From Carya illinoinensis (Eukaryota > Streptophyta > Magnoliopsida > Fagales > Juglandaceae), in NCBI RefSeq assembly GCF_018687715.1, contig NC_056765.1, forward strand, positions 7,366,501 to 7,430,500: a stretch of 64,000 nt of DNA, in the 5' to 3' direction. Below the pieces are notes generated by a model. That model saw only the letters and a program-made list of their open reading frames with translations. It did not search any database and was not told where the DNA came from. Both the position numbers and the translations under genes were made by a program. Positions 32,819-43,650 of this stretch are shown here, in pieces (the stretch's first letter is position 1; each line of letters begins with the position of its first letter).

Positions 32819-35778
32819 TTACAACTTCTTCAGAAAGAGATCTACTCCATTTTCAGGTTCCATGAGCATCCTAATAGTAGGTGCATGGCTGTACTTTGGG
32901 GAGAGGGAGAAGGTGAAGTTGGAGAGAAGTAGCGCTATCAGTATCTTGAGTTCGACCATGGCTAAGTGCTGCCCAAGACACACGCGGGGCCCAAATCCAA
33001 ATGGCATGTACAAGTGTGGATGACTGCAAGCACCCTTAACTCCATTTGCAAATCTAGCTGGGTTGAACTTTAAGGCGTCTGGTCCCCATATTTTTGGATC
33101 AGTATGCAATGTCAACGACACTGTCCAAATGTTGACACCTTTTGGGATATTAATGTTCCCAAATCTCAGATCATTCAATGCCTCCCTAGGCACCGCGGGG
33201 GCAGGTGGATAAAGACGCAACGATTCATGTATCACCATAGTTAGCTGCATGTCCAAATCAAATTTTGTACTCAGAAATGCATTTACCCTTTGTGCTAATA
33301 GATTCAGATACGGTTTGCATACCGTATAATTATTATAAGTAATCTCATAATACGTACGCGTGGTTTTTATTTCATATCATAGAATGTTATGTTAATTCAA
33401 ATTTATATGATTACCTGTTTCATCTTACGAAGCATATCAGCATCAGGTGTACGACCTTGGCAGATGTCGAGAACCTCAGCACGGACACGGTCTTGCCAAT
33501 CTTGATTTGAAGCTAAGAGCATGAGGCATCATGTGGCAGAAACTGCAGTGCTCTCATACCCAGCCAAGTATATGTTCTTGCAATTGTCAACAATGAAATT
33601 TTCGGTAGCCTCCTGGCTCAGGTTACTGTTCTTAGCTCCCTCAAGAACCATATGCAAAAAATCCTTCTCATGATCAGCGGCTTTCTGTCTCTCCTTGACA
33701 ACCTCCAGTATCAAGCTGCGGATTTCTTTTTGTAACCTCCATCGTTCCCTATTGCTTCTCGTGGGAAGGAACCTGTAACATGTAAAGTGGATATCTCCAA
33801 GCTGTTGCTTTAGATGACTCTCTAGTCTACAACATTGGGATTGGCTTAGCCAAAATGTCAGTGCATCTCTAAAATTTGCCTAAATATCAATAAAATGGTT
33901 TTTATTAGAATAGTCAAAATAAGGAAGCTCTACATATGAGCTACAGTACCACCAAACTTTCCTTCAAATTTGGAGATACACTGTTCATCTTCAAAAAAAT
34001 TATTTTTTTCTTAAAATATATACCAACTTCAGATTTGGACATTGCTCATTTTCCTGGCCATTCGATTGGGCTTTTCACATTGGGATGCTGGATAAAATAT
34101 TGGATTATTAAATTATTAATTAACATATGATTAGTGTAGTTGCAAAATATGAAAAAAAAAAAGGTTAAAAATATTATTATTAAAAAAATAATATCATATT
34201 ATTATTTTGACTAATCTAATGTAGGGTTATATGGGTGCAGCTACTATGCCGCCCAGCGGTAAGCCAGACAGTTATTCTTTTGTATTTTTTTTCATATTTT
34301 TTAATCACTTTCGTAGTCACTAAATAAAATAAAAAAATATACACAATATATAATTAAAATCACTTCCTTAATGGAGTGGTATGCTCCAGGTGGCATACTA
34401 GTATTTCTCATCTTGAATAGTTTTGATTTTATGCAAAACATATACTTTATTGAAACCAATGTCATAAATTTTAAGAGGTTTCATCATTTATCTTTACTAA
34501 ATTACTAAATTGAAGAACCATCCTTATTTTTTTCTTGGATAAAATAAAAGAAAAAACTCATGAAAGAATTCAGCTCGCACCTTAAGCCTGGTATCCCAGT
34601 GGACAAAGTTGAAGTGGACGTGGCCCCTATTAGAGCTCCCAGTTTTAGGAAAATCTTTTCCCCTTGGGCATAGTTGCTGCCAAAACATGCTCTGGAGATC
34701 ACATCACCAGAGAAACTTCTTAGGTAATCGTCGATGTGTATGTCTGCAACTCCACCCTCAGTCTCAATCCTACTCTTCCATGAGTTCAGCAGTGGGGTGG
34801 TCGACTCGATAATTAAGTTTATCATCCCCTACATGGGTTTAAGATCACAATCTACTTGTGTGTATGTCAATTGAAAATTGCATGATTTACAAAAGAAAAT
34901 ATTATAAAAATAAATTTACAAACTGAAATAATTTTACTTGATGGTTAGATCTAAGTACTTCTGGTATTAATTTTAATGTTTGCTAAAATAATCATACCTT
35001 GACCTTCTCCATGTAAAACTCAGGAGCAAGGATTTTGCTCTGCCTGGCCCATGTAGCCCCATTTGAAGTGATAATGCCCTGACCAAGCAAAGGACCAAAC
35101 TCTTTCTGCTGTTCGGATGGTTTCCCAAAGTCCAAGGATGTGCATGTGGTTATCTCTCTCAAAATGCCAGGTTCGTTTATGAATATTTTTGGTGAGTTGC
35201 CCAGAGAAAATACAAATAAATCACCTGTTCAAACATAAAACATAAAGCGAAGAAAAGAGCTTACTTCTGCATGTTTGGCAACCATTAAGTTTTAAGGTAT
35301 TTTCTCCCCCATCTTCAATATTTTTTTAAAAAAATATTTATCACAAACTCTATCGATCCAAACCTATCAAATCGTAATTTTCATAAAAACTCATAAAAAT
35401 TATTTTAAATGATCAATCTTCTTTCATAACAGATCAAACTGAGAATCTGAGATAAATATTGCAAGATGATGGAGATCACACACCATATTGTTTCCTCCAT
35501 TGCTCAAAGAATGGAGCGATGAGAGCAGCACAGTTATGGGAGACGGGGATTTCTCCGGCAGGAGCCTTAACTGTGGTGGATAGGGCCTTCTTTATCTCCC
35601 AAATATTTCCGAGTAGCAAAGTCGGCGGTGGTCCAGTGATGCCTTGCTTTCTCAGTGCGGATCGAAGCCTTTCCGGCTTCAGCACCAGCGCATTATACAG
35701 GCGTACCAACAGTCCCGCTAAACCAAGAAATGCAAAGGCAATAAATATCTTTGCTGCATCAAACTTGAGCTCCTCCAT
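32819..35778 (-). pseudogene. CYP714: CYP714-family cytochrome P450, copy C (nonsense codon in exon 4)
   Basis: Exons on the minus strand: 35484-35778, 34998-35224, 34581-34828, 33415-33772 and 32819-33244, all GT-AG, 517 codons. Exon 1 is one codon shorter than in B and E (MEELKF against MEDQLKF). It retains the anchor, the 'GITGPPPTLLLGN' hinge, 'AGYEST', 'ESLRLYPPAP', 'FNPARF' and 'PFGFGPRVCLG'. Codon 338, directly after 'AVSAT', is TGA (33529-33531) where B and E have TGG. The product would end just past the I-helix and lack ExxR and the heme cysteine. Intron 3 is 808 bp instead of about 88 because of an AT-rich insertion (about 33820-34500). This is a pseudogene by one visible base change unless the stop is a sequencing error. 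Confidence 0.9.
33820..34500. mobile_element. Insertion in intron 3 of copy C
   Basis: Intron 3 is 87-88 bp in B and E but 808 bp here. The extra sequence begins around 'TCTACAACATTGGGATTGGC' and runs AT-rich to about 'CTAATCTAATGTAGGG' (34223) and beyond. It looks like one or two MITE-type elements. Termini and target duplication were not resolved. It does not disturb the splice sites. Confidence 0.55.
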
Positions 35779-37570
35779 GGCTCTAGTCTTGTTTGTCTTT
35801 CACCGTTCCCGTAGAAATGAGCTTTGTTGACTTGATTTGTTTCCCCATACGAACGTACACATTTGATATAATGAGTTTGGCAAGGCAATTTGGTCAAACC
35901 TCAACGATTCCTACAGCTCATTTGATCTTGACCGGCACCATTACTTAATGGCACATAATTTATTGAAAAAAGCCTAAAAATATATATTCAAATTAAAAAG
36001 ATTTTAGAAAGAAGAGTGTTACTGTTATAAAAAATTTTTGTAAAAATAATTTTATAAATTAATATAATTTTATATAATCTATCAGATCTATTTTATGATA
36101 AAAATAATTTTATAATCTTACAAACTATATCAAATCATGTCAGTTTATTGAATTATTTTTATATAATTACTTTTTAAGTAGAGTATTTCAATTTTATAAA
36201 AATAAAAGAGATAAATTAAAATTCTAGATTTCCATTACATTTTAGTATTTTGATTTTTAATTTTTTTTTAATGAACCACTTGACAATCACATGATGGTAA
36301 GATCAATTTGAACAATAAATTGTAAATAGCCAAAAATGATTATTGTATTAAATGATTATATTCTTTGGTACTTTTTTTCCTTGAGGTTAGATGGAACGAA
36401 TTATTGTATTAGATTTTGGAATAATTTATCTGTTCGTTTCTTTGAACTAAGAGAAAAAATCAATAAATTTTAAAAATAATCATATAATTTAACGAATCAT
36501 TGCATCAAGATACGTCAGTTTATGATATTATTTTTATATAATTTTTTTGTAATTAAAATATTTTGTAAGAAATAGTGGGTGCATCTACACCATTCACTCA
36601 TTCTACATATATATATATATATATATAATTGCAATAATATCTATATGATAAATCTATTCTTTCTATAAAAAAAAAAAAAAATAGATCATCAGAAATGCTA
36701 AACCCACCAATGTGGGTCTCGAATTTGTGTTCCGATTTTTTTTTATTTAATAATTAATGAAATATTTTTTAAGTGATATTGTGAATTTTTTTATCTTTTA
36801 AAAAATATTTAAAAATTAAAAAAAAATAAATTAAAAAATTAAAAAAACTTTTATTACTTTTCTCAGTAGATCCTTGGGCTACATCCCTCCCTCTGGAATG
36901 TAGCCCTACTCATGGATCATCCCATTCCATACAAATAGCAAGATATCTATTCTATTAAGAATTAATCTACCAATGATAGTTTGGGCTTCATGTACGTAAT
37001 TTTCTTGCCTCACTTTAAGATAAGGGACCACCTTACCAAGGAGGTTAATTATTGGTCACACAGATGTTGGGTAAAAGTCCCAAATCTACAGGCCTTATAC
37101 AATCATTTTGTAATAGTGTAGGTTCTGACAAGAAAAAGTGAGTTTTTGATATTTTTTTTTTTATAGTGGGATCCATTTTTTATATCATTTTTCTTGTATA
37201 AAGATAGTTTTCAATGCTAACATTAATAACTTAGCTTCATTAAATGTGACATCTATTAATTTTCATAGTTATAAATGCCTTGATTAGATATAAGTTTTAG
37301 TAGTAAGAAATTTCCTTTGTTAAAACGGTAGATTATTAAAAAATAATATTTTTTTAAAAAAAGTTTTCATAATAAAGTTTTTTTTTAATAAAAGACATAT
37401 ATTTGAGACTTAAATAAATCATTATTCAATTAAATGAGATTCTTTACTCGCCTTATCATATTTTTTCCACTCTCCTACGTGGCTACGGAAGTCTTGTACA
37501 CATTATTTATTCACGTGTGATTTATCTAAAGCTATGCTCATTTTTAGCATCGTTCTCTTTTTAATACGAC
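35779..37570. other. 5' flank of CYP714 copy C
   Basis: No gene. A degenerate TATA-like TATATCA (about 35865-35874, minus strand) replaces the better box of copies B and E. The sequence is colinear with the copy A flank (1661-1803 plus 6464-7770) and documents the empty site of the copia insertion there. Confidence 0.75.
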
Positions 37571-37575
37571 GATAA

Positions 37576-38270
37576 TGCGGAGTGTTCCATGCCCATACAA
37601 GGTCAAGAGTTGTGGCTTGACCAATAGCTTGGCCAGGAGTCGCAACTCTCACCATCCAAGATAAGCTTCTAAGCCTCCCTTTGTCAAAAATGGTGGCTGG
37701 TTGTCCTTTCAAACCTTACCTATAAGGAGCCTGCTACTCACACACACCGAAATCTTATGCCGATAAGTGCAAAACTTTTTTTTTTTTTTTTACTATTTTT
37801 TTTACCATTTTTTTAAAGTATTTAAATATTTTTTTAAAAAAAATACATATTCATTTAAAAACACTTACTTAATCACTAATTAAAAAAGTTTTCAGTAAAC
37901 ATTTTCGATAAATATTTTCTATGAGAATAGTATTCCCCTACCTATAAAAGGAGTTGAGTTGGTGTGGGGGAAAATTCAACGAGAGCTCAGTGAAGAACAA
38001 TTGAAAAGAGAGAGAAAGAAAAAGAGAGTAAGGGTGAGCTCTTAAAAAAAAAAGAAAAAAAGTTGAGTTAAATGAATTGTGATTTTACTTTCCTGTAATA
38101 TTTTTTGTGTTCCACTATTTAATAGTGAAACTCTTTCTCTATGGACGTAGACGGTTGCCAAAACATGTAAAATTCTTCATGTCACTAAGTGCAAGTGTAT
38201 CTTGAATTCTGCTGTGTAATTATTATATTTTCTTTAATATTATCTCTGGATCATTACGATTTTCTCAACA
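37576..38270. mobile_element. Solo LTR, 695 bp
   Basis: Starts TGCGGAGTG and ends CTCAACA (TG...CA), with GATAA on both sides (37571-37575 and 38271-38275). Removing it restores the host sequence found in copy A ('ACGATGATAATTAATTATA', about 7764). An internal 'CCTATAAAAGGAG' (about 37940) is a good TATA box for a + strand LTR promoter. The second LTR and interior are missing, as expected after LTR-LTR recombination. No related element was found in the window. Confidence 0.9.
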
Positions 38271-38305
38271 GATAATTAATTATACCAATGGAACTTCTAA
38301 AATTC

Positions 38306-38341
<36 letters not shown>

Positions 38342-39470
38342 CAATAAGAATAAACATATAATTTGGCCTTGCCGTACCGCATGCATGGTACTCCATGTAA
38401 ATATGTTTTTTAACAATTTATTTTCCCCCATTTCATTCATCCTTAATTCCCACAAAATTATCTACATTATAGATTTATTTTGAGAGTACTAAAATTACGA
38501 TTCCCAAATCAGTATTTGGTGCAGCATTAGAATACTCCATACTGTTTGTCGATCAAGCTAGATCTCTGGTTAAAAACAAAAACCAATTTCTTGATCAGTC
38601 TTACTAGTTGTTTGAATTATACAAGTTCATGAGACACGTTGGTTTGAAAAAATAATAATTTGGTATAAACATCTTTTAAGATGTATAATAATGATAAGGG
38701 ATAATCCTTAATCCGAATTAGAGATAATCATTGATCAAAAGTCCAACCTAAAGATGGTGCAAGAGATCATCGTCAATAACAACCTAGGAAAAGCCGATAA
38801 GAAAAATACTGTTGGTCTTCTAAAGATGAAAAAAGAAATTATCTATTTTAAAGCCTAGAACCAAATTGGAAGAGATCCACAAGTACTTAGCCATAAACTC
38901 CGTGCAAGAGGAGTTTGTCTAAGCTCATAAATTGCTTTCTTTAGTTTGCACATGATGAGAAAATTGAGGATGGGCAAAAGTTGATGGTTGAATCGTGTGC
39001 ACAAACTGAACAAAATATCAATTATCCTAGTTGGATTGTCAACAATATATACAATAGAGGGTTAATGATTCCCATGATTCTTGGGATACTTTGTCTTTTA
39101 TATAATAAAATATAATAAAGAAGAGCTTTGCTGTAAGGATAAGGAAAATGATATAATGATAACGTTGGTGATATGCCATTGTCCATTCCATAAACTATGG
39201 GGAATTCCATTCAGCAAAAGTAACTTCACTCTTTGTACTTCCAATCTAAAGACCCATCATGCACCCATGTCACTTAGGAGGCACGCGTACTTCCAATCTG
39301 AAGACTCATCATGCACCCATGTCTTTTATTGATCAGTAGCTTGACTTCGTTCCAACCCACGGAAACTAGAAGGCCAGTGCACCATTATTCTCGTTGCAGG
39401 TTAGGTTGTGTTGCAGGTTAGGTTGTGTGGGCTCTGTGGACACCGGAAAAACACTCTTTCTCGATTGAGA
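38271..39470. repeat. Distal 5' flank of copy C joined to 3' flank of copy D unit
   Basis: Duplicated non-coding flank. It has a CT-rich tract (about 38308-38342), 'GAGTACTAAAATTACGATTC' (38487), the six-copy block (about 38810-39020), and then the 3'-flank sequence 'CTTGACTTCGTTCCAACCCA' (39343). The direct repeat 'GCAGGTTAGGTTGTGT' lies near 39395-39430. Confidence 0.75.
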
Positions 39471-39477
39471 GAGATCT

Positions 39478-39690
39478 TCGGTGTGATTTGAATTCAAAGA
39501 TAAGATGATTATTGATGAAAGATAAAAGTTGAATAAAATATATATTGTTAAATATTATTTTTTAATATTATTATTATTTTGAAATTTAAAAAAGTTAAAT
39601 TATTTATTATATTTTATGAAAAAAATTGAAAAAAATTATAATGATGAGATGAGTTGAAATGACTTTTGAATCCAAACGAGGCCAAAAGCA
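39478..39690. mobile_element. AT-rich MITE (same family as 7271-7474)
   Basis: Begins 'TTTGAATTCAAAGATAAGAT' and ends 'TTTTGAATCCAAACGAGGCC', with the family core 'AATATTATTTTTTAATATTA'. Same orientation as the copy at 7271. Confidence 0.8.
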
Positions 39691-39928
39691 GTGTGGGGGA
39701 ACTCTGCATATCAGATAAAGATTTAGAATGTACAAGATTTTTTTAAAACTTTAAAATTAAAAACAAAATAAAAACTCATAAAATAAAACTTTTTCAAAAA
39801 ATTAAAATGATTCAAATTACATTTAAAAAAACTTATAAATGTGTACAAGCCACTTATAAACTTACATTTAGAATGGTCAAGCTGAGCTGACTGCTTTTGC
39901 TTTTACCGTAGCAGATGAAGTTGTAAAA

Positions 39929-40965
39929 ATGGATCCTAGATCCTACAAGGAAGCTATGGAAAGTATTGAGTCTCATAAATGTGTACAAGCCATGGATGAG
40001 AAAATGGATTCTTTGAAAAAGAATCATACATGGAAAATGGTTGTTAAGCCTGAAAAGGCTAAGCTGGTAGGGTCTAAATGGATCTGCAAAAGGAAAGAGG
40101 GCATACCAAGAGTTGAGAGTCCTAAGTATAAGGTTAGGTTGGTAGCAAAGGGATTCACTCAAAGTGAAGGGATAGATTTTAATGAAATTTTTTCACCTGT
40201 TGTTAAACATAGTTTAATAAGGTTAATTCTATCCTATGCTGCTTATGAAGATTTACACTTGAAGCAATTAGATGTAAAAATAGCTTTCTTGCACGGTGAA
40301 CTGGATGAGACTATTTACATTCAACCCCCTGAGGGTTATGTAAATGAGTCCAACAGTGGTCATGTCTGTTTATTTTAAAAATCATTGTATGACTTAAACA
40401 GTCTCCAAGACAATGGTACAAAAGATTCGACTCTCATATGTTGGACAATGGGTTTAAAAGGATTCATTATGATAGCTGTGTATATTTTAGGCATTTCGGG
40501 AATCACATTATCGACCTACTCTTGTATGTCGATGACATGCTTATAGCATGTAGAGATCTAATTGAAGAAGTCAAGTATATATTGAAAATAGAATTTGAGA
40601 TAAATGAACTTGGGCCAGCTAAGATGATATTAGGTATGGAAAGAGTTAAAGATAGGAAAAGAAAACTTCTCTATCTATCTCAAAAAAACTATATCGCCAA
40701 GATCCTCAATAGGTTTGGTATGTCTAATTTAAAACCTGTTAGCATACCAATAGGACAGCATTCAAAACTATCCATAAGTCAAACCTCTAAAACCAAGGAA
40801 GACATTAGATTTATGCAAGGTATACCCTATGCAAGTATGGTGGGAAGCATCATGTATGCTATGGTATGCTCTAGACCTGACTTAACCTATGTTGTTAGCA
40901 TAGTAAGTAGGTTTATGAGTAACTCTGGGAAGCCACATTGGCATGCTATAAAGTGGGTATTATAG
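39929..40965 (+). pseudogene. Copia reverse transcriptase (two blocks, one break)
   Basis: The first block (39929-40378) has 'MDEKMDSLKKNHTWKMV', 'VGSKWICKRKEG', 'YKVRLVAKGFTQSEGIDFNE', 'FSPVVKHSLIR' and 'LKQLDVKIAFLHGELDETIY'. After a stop at about 40376 and a short gap ('SLYDL...'), the second block (40438-40965) has the active-site motif 'LLLYVDDMLIACRD' intact, followed by 'LGPAKMILGME', 'YIAKILNRFGMSNLKPVSIP' and 'PYASMVGSIMYAMVCSRPDL'. These are diagnostic of the Tork lineage of copia. The catalytic YVDD survives, but the ORF is interrupted and gag, protease and integrase are missing. Confidence 0.92.
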
Positions 40966-41500
40966 TACTTAATTGGAATACAGTGTCTAAGTTTGAAGTT
41001 TGGAGGGGATGTGCAATAGGGGAGTGAGTTAAAGGGATTTATGGATTGTGACTATGCTGCTAATTTGGATACCAGAAAATCTTTGTCTGGGTATGTATTT
41101 ACAACATTTGGAGGGGCTATCAGTTGAAAAGCTAATTTACAATTTGTAGTTGCTTTATCAACAATTGAAGTTGAATATATTTCTATGACAGAAGTAATAA
41201 AAGAGGCTATGTGGTTAAATGGTTTTTCATATGAGTTAGGCATATTTAAAGGGGTTATCACAGTTTACTGTTATAACCAAAGCACTATACATCTTGCCAA
41301 GAATTCAGTATACCATGAAAGGTCTAAACATATAGACATTCGACTTTATTTTGTAAGGGATGTAATAGCATCTTGAGAGGTTAAAGTAGAAAAAGTTCCA
41401 ATTGAAAAAAATCTTTATGATATGATGACAAAATCCCTACCAGCTATTAAGTTTAGGCATTGCCTAAATTTGATTAATATGGGGAGCTATCAGAATTCAG
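40966..41500 (+). pseudogene. Copia RNase H remnant
   Basis: Readable pieces are 'GFMDCDYAANLDTRKSLSGY' (41037 on), 'ALSTIEVEYISMTEVIKEAM' (about 41150-41215) and 'YHERSKHIDIRLYFVRDVI' (about 41311-41373). The end motif 'NLYDMMTKSLPA' lies at about 41408. Several stops. Continues the RT upstream. Confidence 0.88.
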
Positions 41501-41572
41501 ATTACTTTGTAGGAACGGTCTAGAGGATGAAGATCACTTTGTAAGGATAAAAGACTTGACAAGGTGGAGATT

Positions 41573-42247
41573 TGTTGAAGATGTGCCAAGTTTTTACTTC
41601 AACGACTTGCCATTTTTCATGTATTTGTATTTCATTAATGACATTTTTGTAATATTGGTTAAATGGCAAACTTGTAATTATGTAGTTTCATATATAAAGT
41701 GCCTTTCGTGAAGTGATGAGTCTGAATTTTTTTACTTTTCGTTCTTGGACCTGCCATTGTCCTGGAGAGAAACAGAGAGTTTTGAAATCCTAGTTTTATC
41801 AAGATTAAATCAGCACTTAAGGTGAAGATCAAATACAAGAAATGTATGGTTTCATTAGAGGATAATACGAGGAAGTCACTCCCTATTTTATACTGTGAAA
41901 AATGGTTGAAAGTAATTGTAAAACTCTATTTTGAAGCATTCTTCAATAATAAATACTCATAAACTATTCCTGTCGTGGATATAGACCATTAGGATTGAAC
42001 CACGTAATTTCTTGTGTTGATTTCGCATTTCTTTTATTATTCTTGCTCTTATTTTGATCTTGCATGAGTATATACTATGATTTCAGATTTCTAAAGTGTT
42101 TAAAATGGAAAACTAAACTGATCACGTTAATCATATAATTTTCTTGGAGTTTTGGTTATCTCTTGTTTCAAATTAATTGCATATTACAACCAGTTACATT
42201 AATTTGATTATTTAAGTATTTGTTGTGAGAGAGTTGAAAATATAACA
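41573..42247 (+). repeat. 3' LTR of the Tork-like copia fragment
   Basis: TG...CA borders, preceded by a polypurine tract. It contains 'ATATATAAAGTGCC' (about 41691) as a likely TATA. No partner LTR in the window. Confidence 0.75.
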
Positions 42248-42317
42248 TCTTTCATAACAGATCAAACTGAGAATTTGAGATAAATATATAGGATATTACT
42301 AGGTGATGGAGACACAC

Positions 42318-42618
42318 CATATTGTTTCCTCCATTGCCCAAAGAATGGAAGGATAAGAGCAGCACAGTTGTGGGAGATGGGAATATCTCCAGCAGGAGCC
42401 TTAACTGTGGTGGATAGGGTCTTCTTTATCTCCCAAATATTTTCGAGTGGCACAAAGTCTGCGGTGGTCCTGTGATGCCTTGCTTTCTCAGTGCAGAACG
42501 AAGCATGTCCGGCTTCTGCACCAGCACATTATACAGGCGTACTAACAGTCCAGCGAAACCAAGAAATGCAACAGCAATGAATTAATATCTTTGCCCCATC
42601 AAGCTTGTGCTCCTCCAT
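42318..42618 (-). pseudogene. CYP714 copy D: exon 1 only
   Basis: The ATG at 42618 (MEEHKLDGAK...) matches exon 1 of the other copies, but a 4-bp insertion soon after 'AAGATATT' shifts the frame. Small indels also occur near 42440-42460 ('GTGGCACAAAGTC'). The exon-1 donor (ATG|GTGTGTC) at 42318 and about 70 bp of intron 1 are kept. At 42247 homology stops at the copia LTR, and exons 2-5 are absent. The upstream region keeps a TATATATA box near 42700-42710. The transcript, if any, would be non-coding. Confidence 0.9.
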
Positions 42619-43650
42619 GGCCCTAGTCTTCTTTGTCTTTCACCTTTCACGTAGAAATGAGCTTGGTTGACTTGGTTTGTTTCCCCATACGCACACATAT
42701 ATATAGTGATCATGAGTTTGGCGAGACAATTTGGTCAAACCAGAACAATTTCATCCTTGAGCGTTGCTCTGAACATCTGAAACTTACCCGCTTGCCTCTT
42801 AACATAGCTTCATCAATATTTTTACCTCATTTATTAAAAAAAATCTAAAAATATACTAAAATTAAAATGACTTCTGAAAATATAAAAAATAAAAATAATT
42901 CTCTTTATGATCATTTCTACATGAATTATGCTAGATACAGTTATTTTTGTGTACTCTTTGTACATTCCATTGACTTGATTGATCAAAATAATTATTTTAT
43001 ATTAAAAATAAGTAATGCAACCGATCATATTAGTGAAGTGCGTAAAAGACTACGTAAAAATGATTGCATATAAAATTTTTGTTTTGAAAAACTCATGAAA
43101 TTATTGAAAAAAAATAAGATACTGAAAGTACGTTGTTCTATTTTTCTATTGTTTTTTATGTCAAAACTCAAAAGATTCGGATATCTATATAGAAGAGAAA
43201 AGAAAAACGATTATAAGTAGACAACTATAATTATCAGTATTTAATATTTAATGCTTTTTGTCTTTTTTTTTTCCTTTGCTCTTCTTTCAAAGAACCGAAC
43301 AGATAAATTAATAAAAACTTTAATACAATAATTCGTTCCAACTAACGGCCTCAATGAAAAAAGAAACGAAAGAATACAATAATTTAATACAATAATGCTA
43401 TTGGGTCATTTAAAATTGGTTGTTAATAAGATGAATTCTATTATCATGTGATGCGACTTAATTTATTAAGAAAAGTAAAAATACAAATATAAAAAGAATT
43501 TTGTTATATATAATTATTTTTGTGTACTTTTTATATACTTTACTAATATAATTGTTTAAAATAGTTATTTTATATAAAAAAAATAATCCAACCAACCATA
43601 TTAATAAAATACGAAAAAATATATAAAAGTGACTGCATATTATTTTTTTT
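42619..43650. other. 5' flank of CYP714 copy D
   Basis: No gene. The first 700 bp are colinear with the copy B flank (23160-23700). An inverted, opposite-strand version of AT-rich sequence is seen near 43090-43400. It runs into the long inverted repeat. Confidence 0.65.

Larger units (their letters stand above)
39875..42247 (+). mobile_element. 3' half of a Tork-like copia element
   Basis: Only RT, RNase H and the 3' LTR remain. The LTR (about 41573-42247) starts TGTTGAAGATG right after the purine tract AAGGTGGAGA and ends AACA exactly where intron-1 sequence of CYP714 copy D resumes ('TCTTTCATAACAG'). Everything 5' of RT is gone, including the 5' LTR, and so are exons 2-5 of copy D. A deletion therefore started inside the element and ran through the gene. 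Confidence 0.85.

Noticed and set aside
35459..35830. Plus-strand ORF, repeated at 22834-23145 and 50684-50989
   Set aside because: It is the antisense shadow of conserved CYP714 exon 1. It recurs only because the exon recurs.
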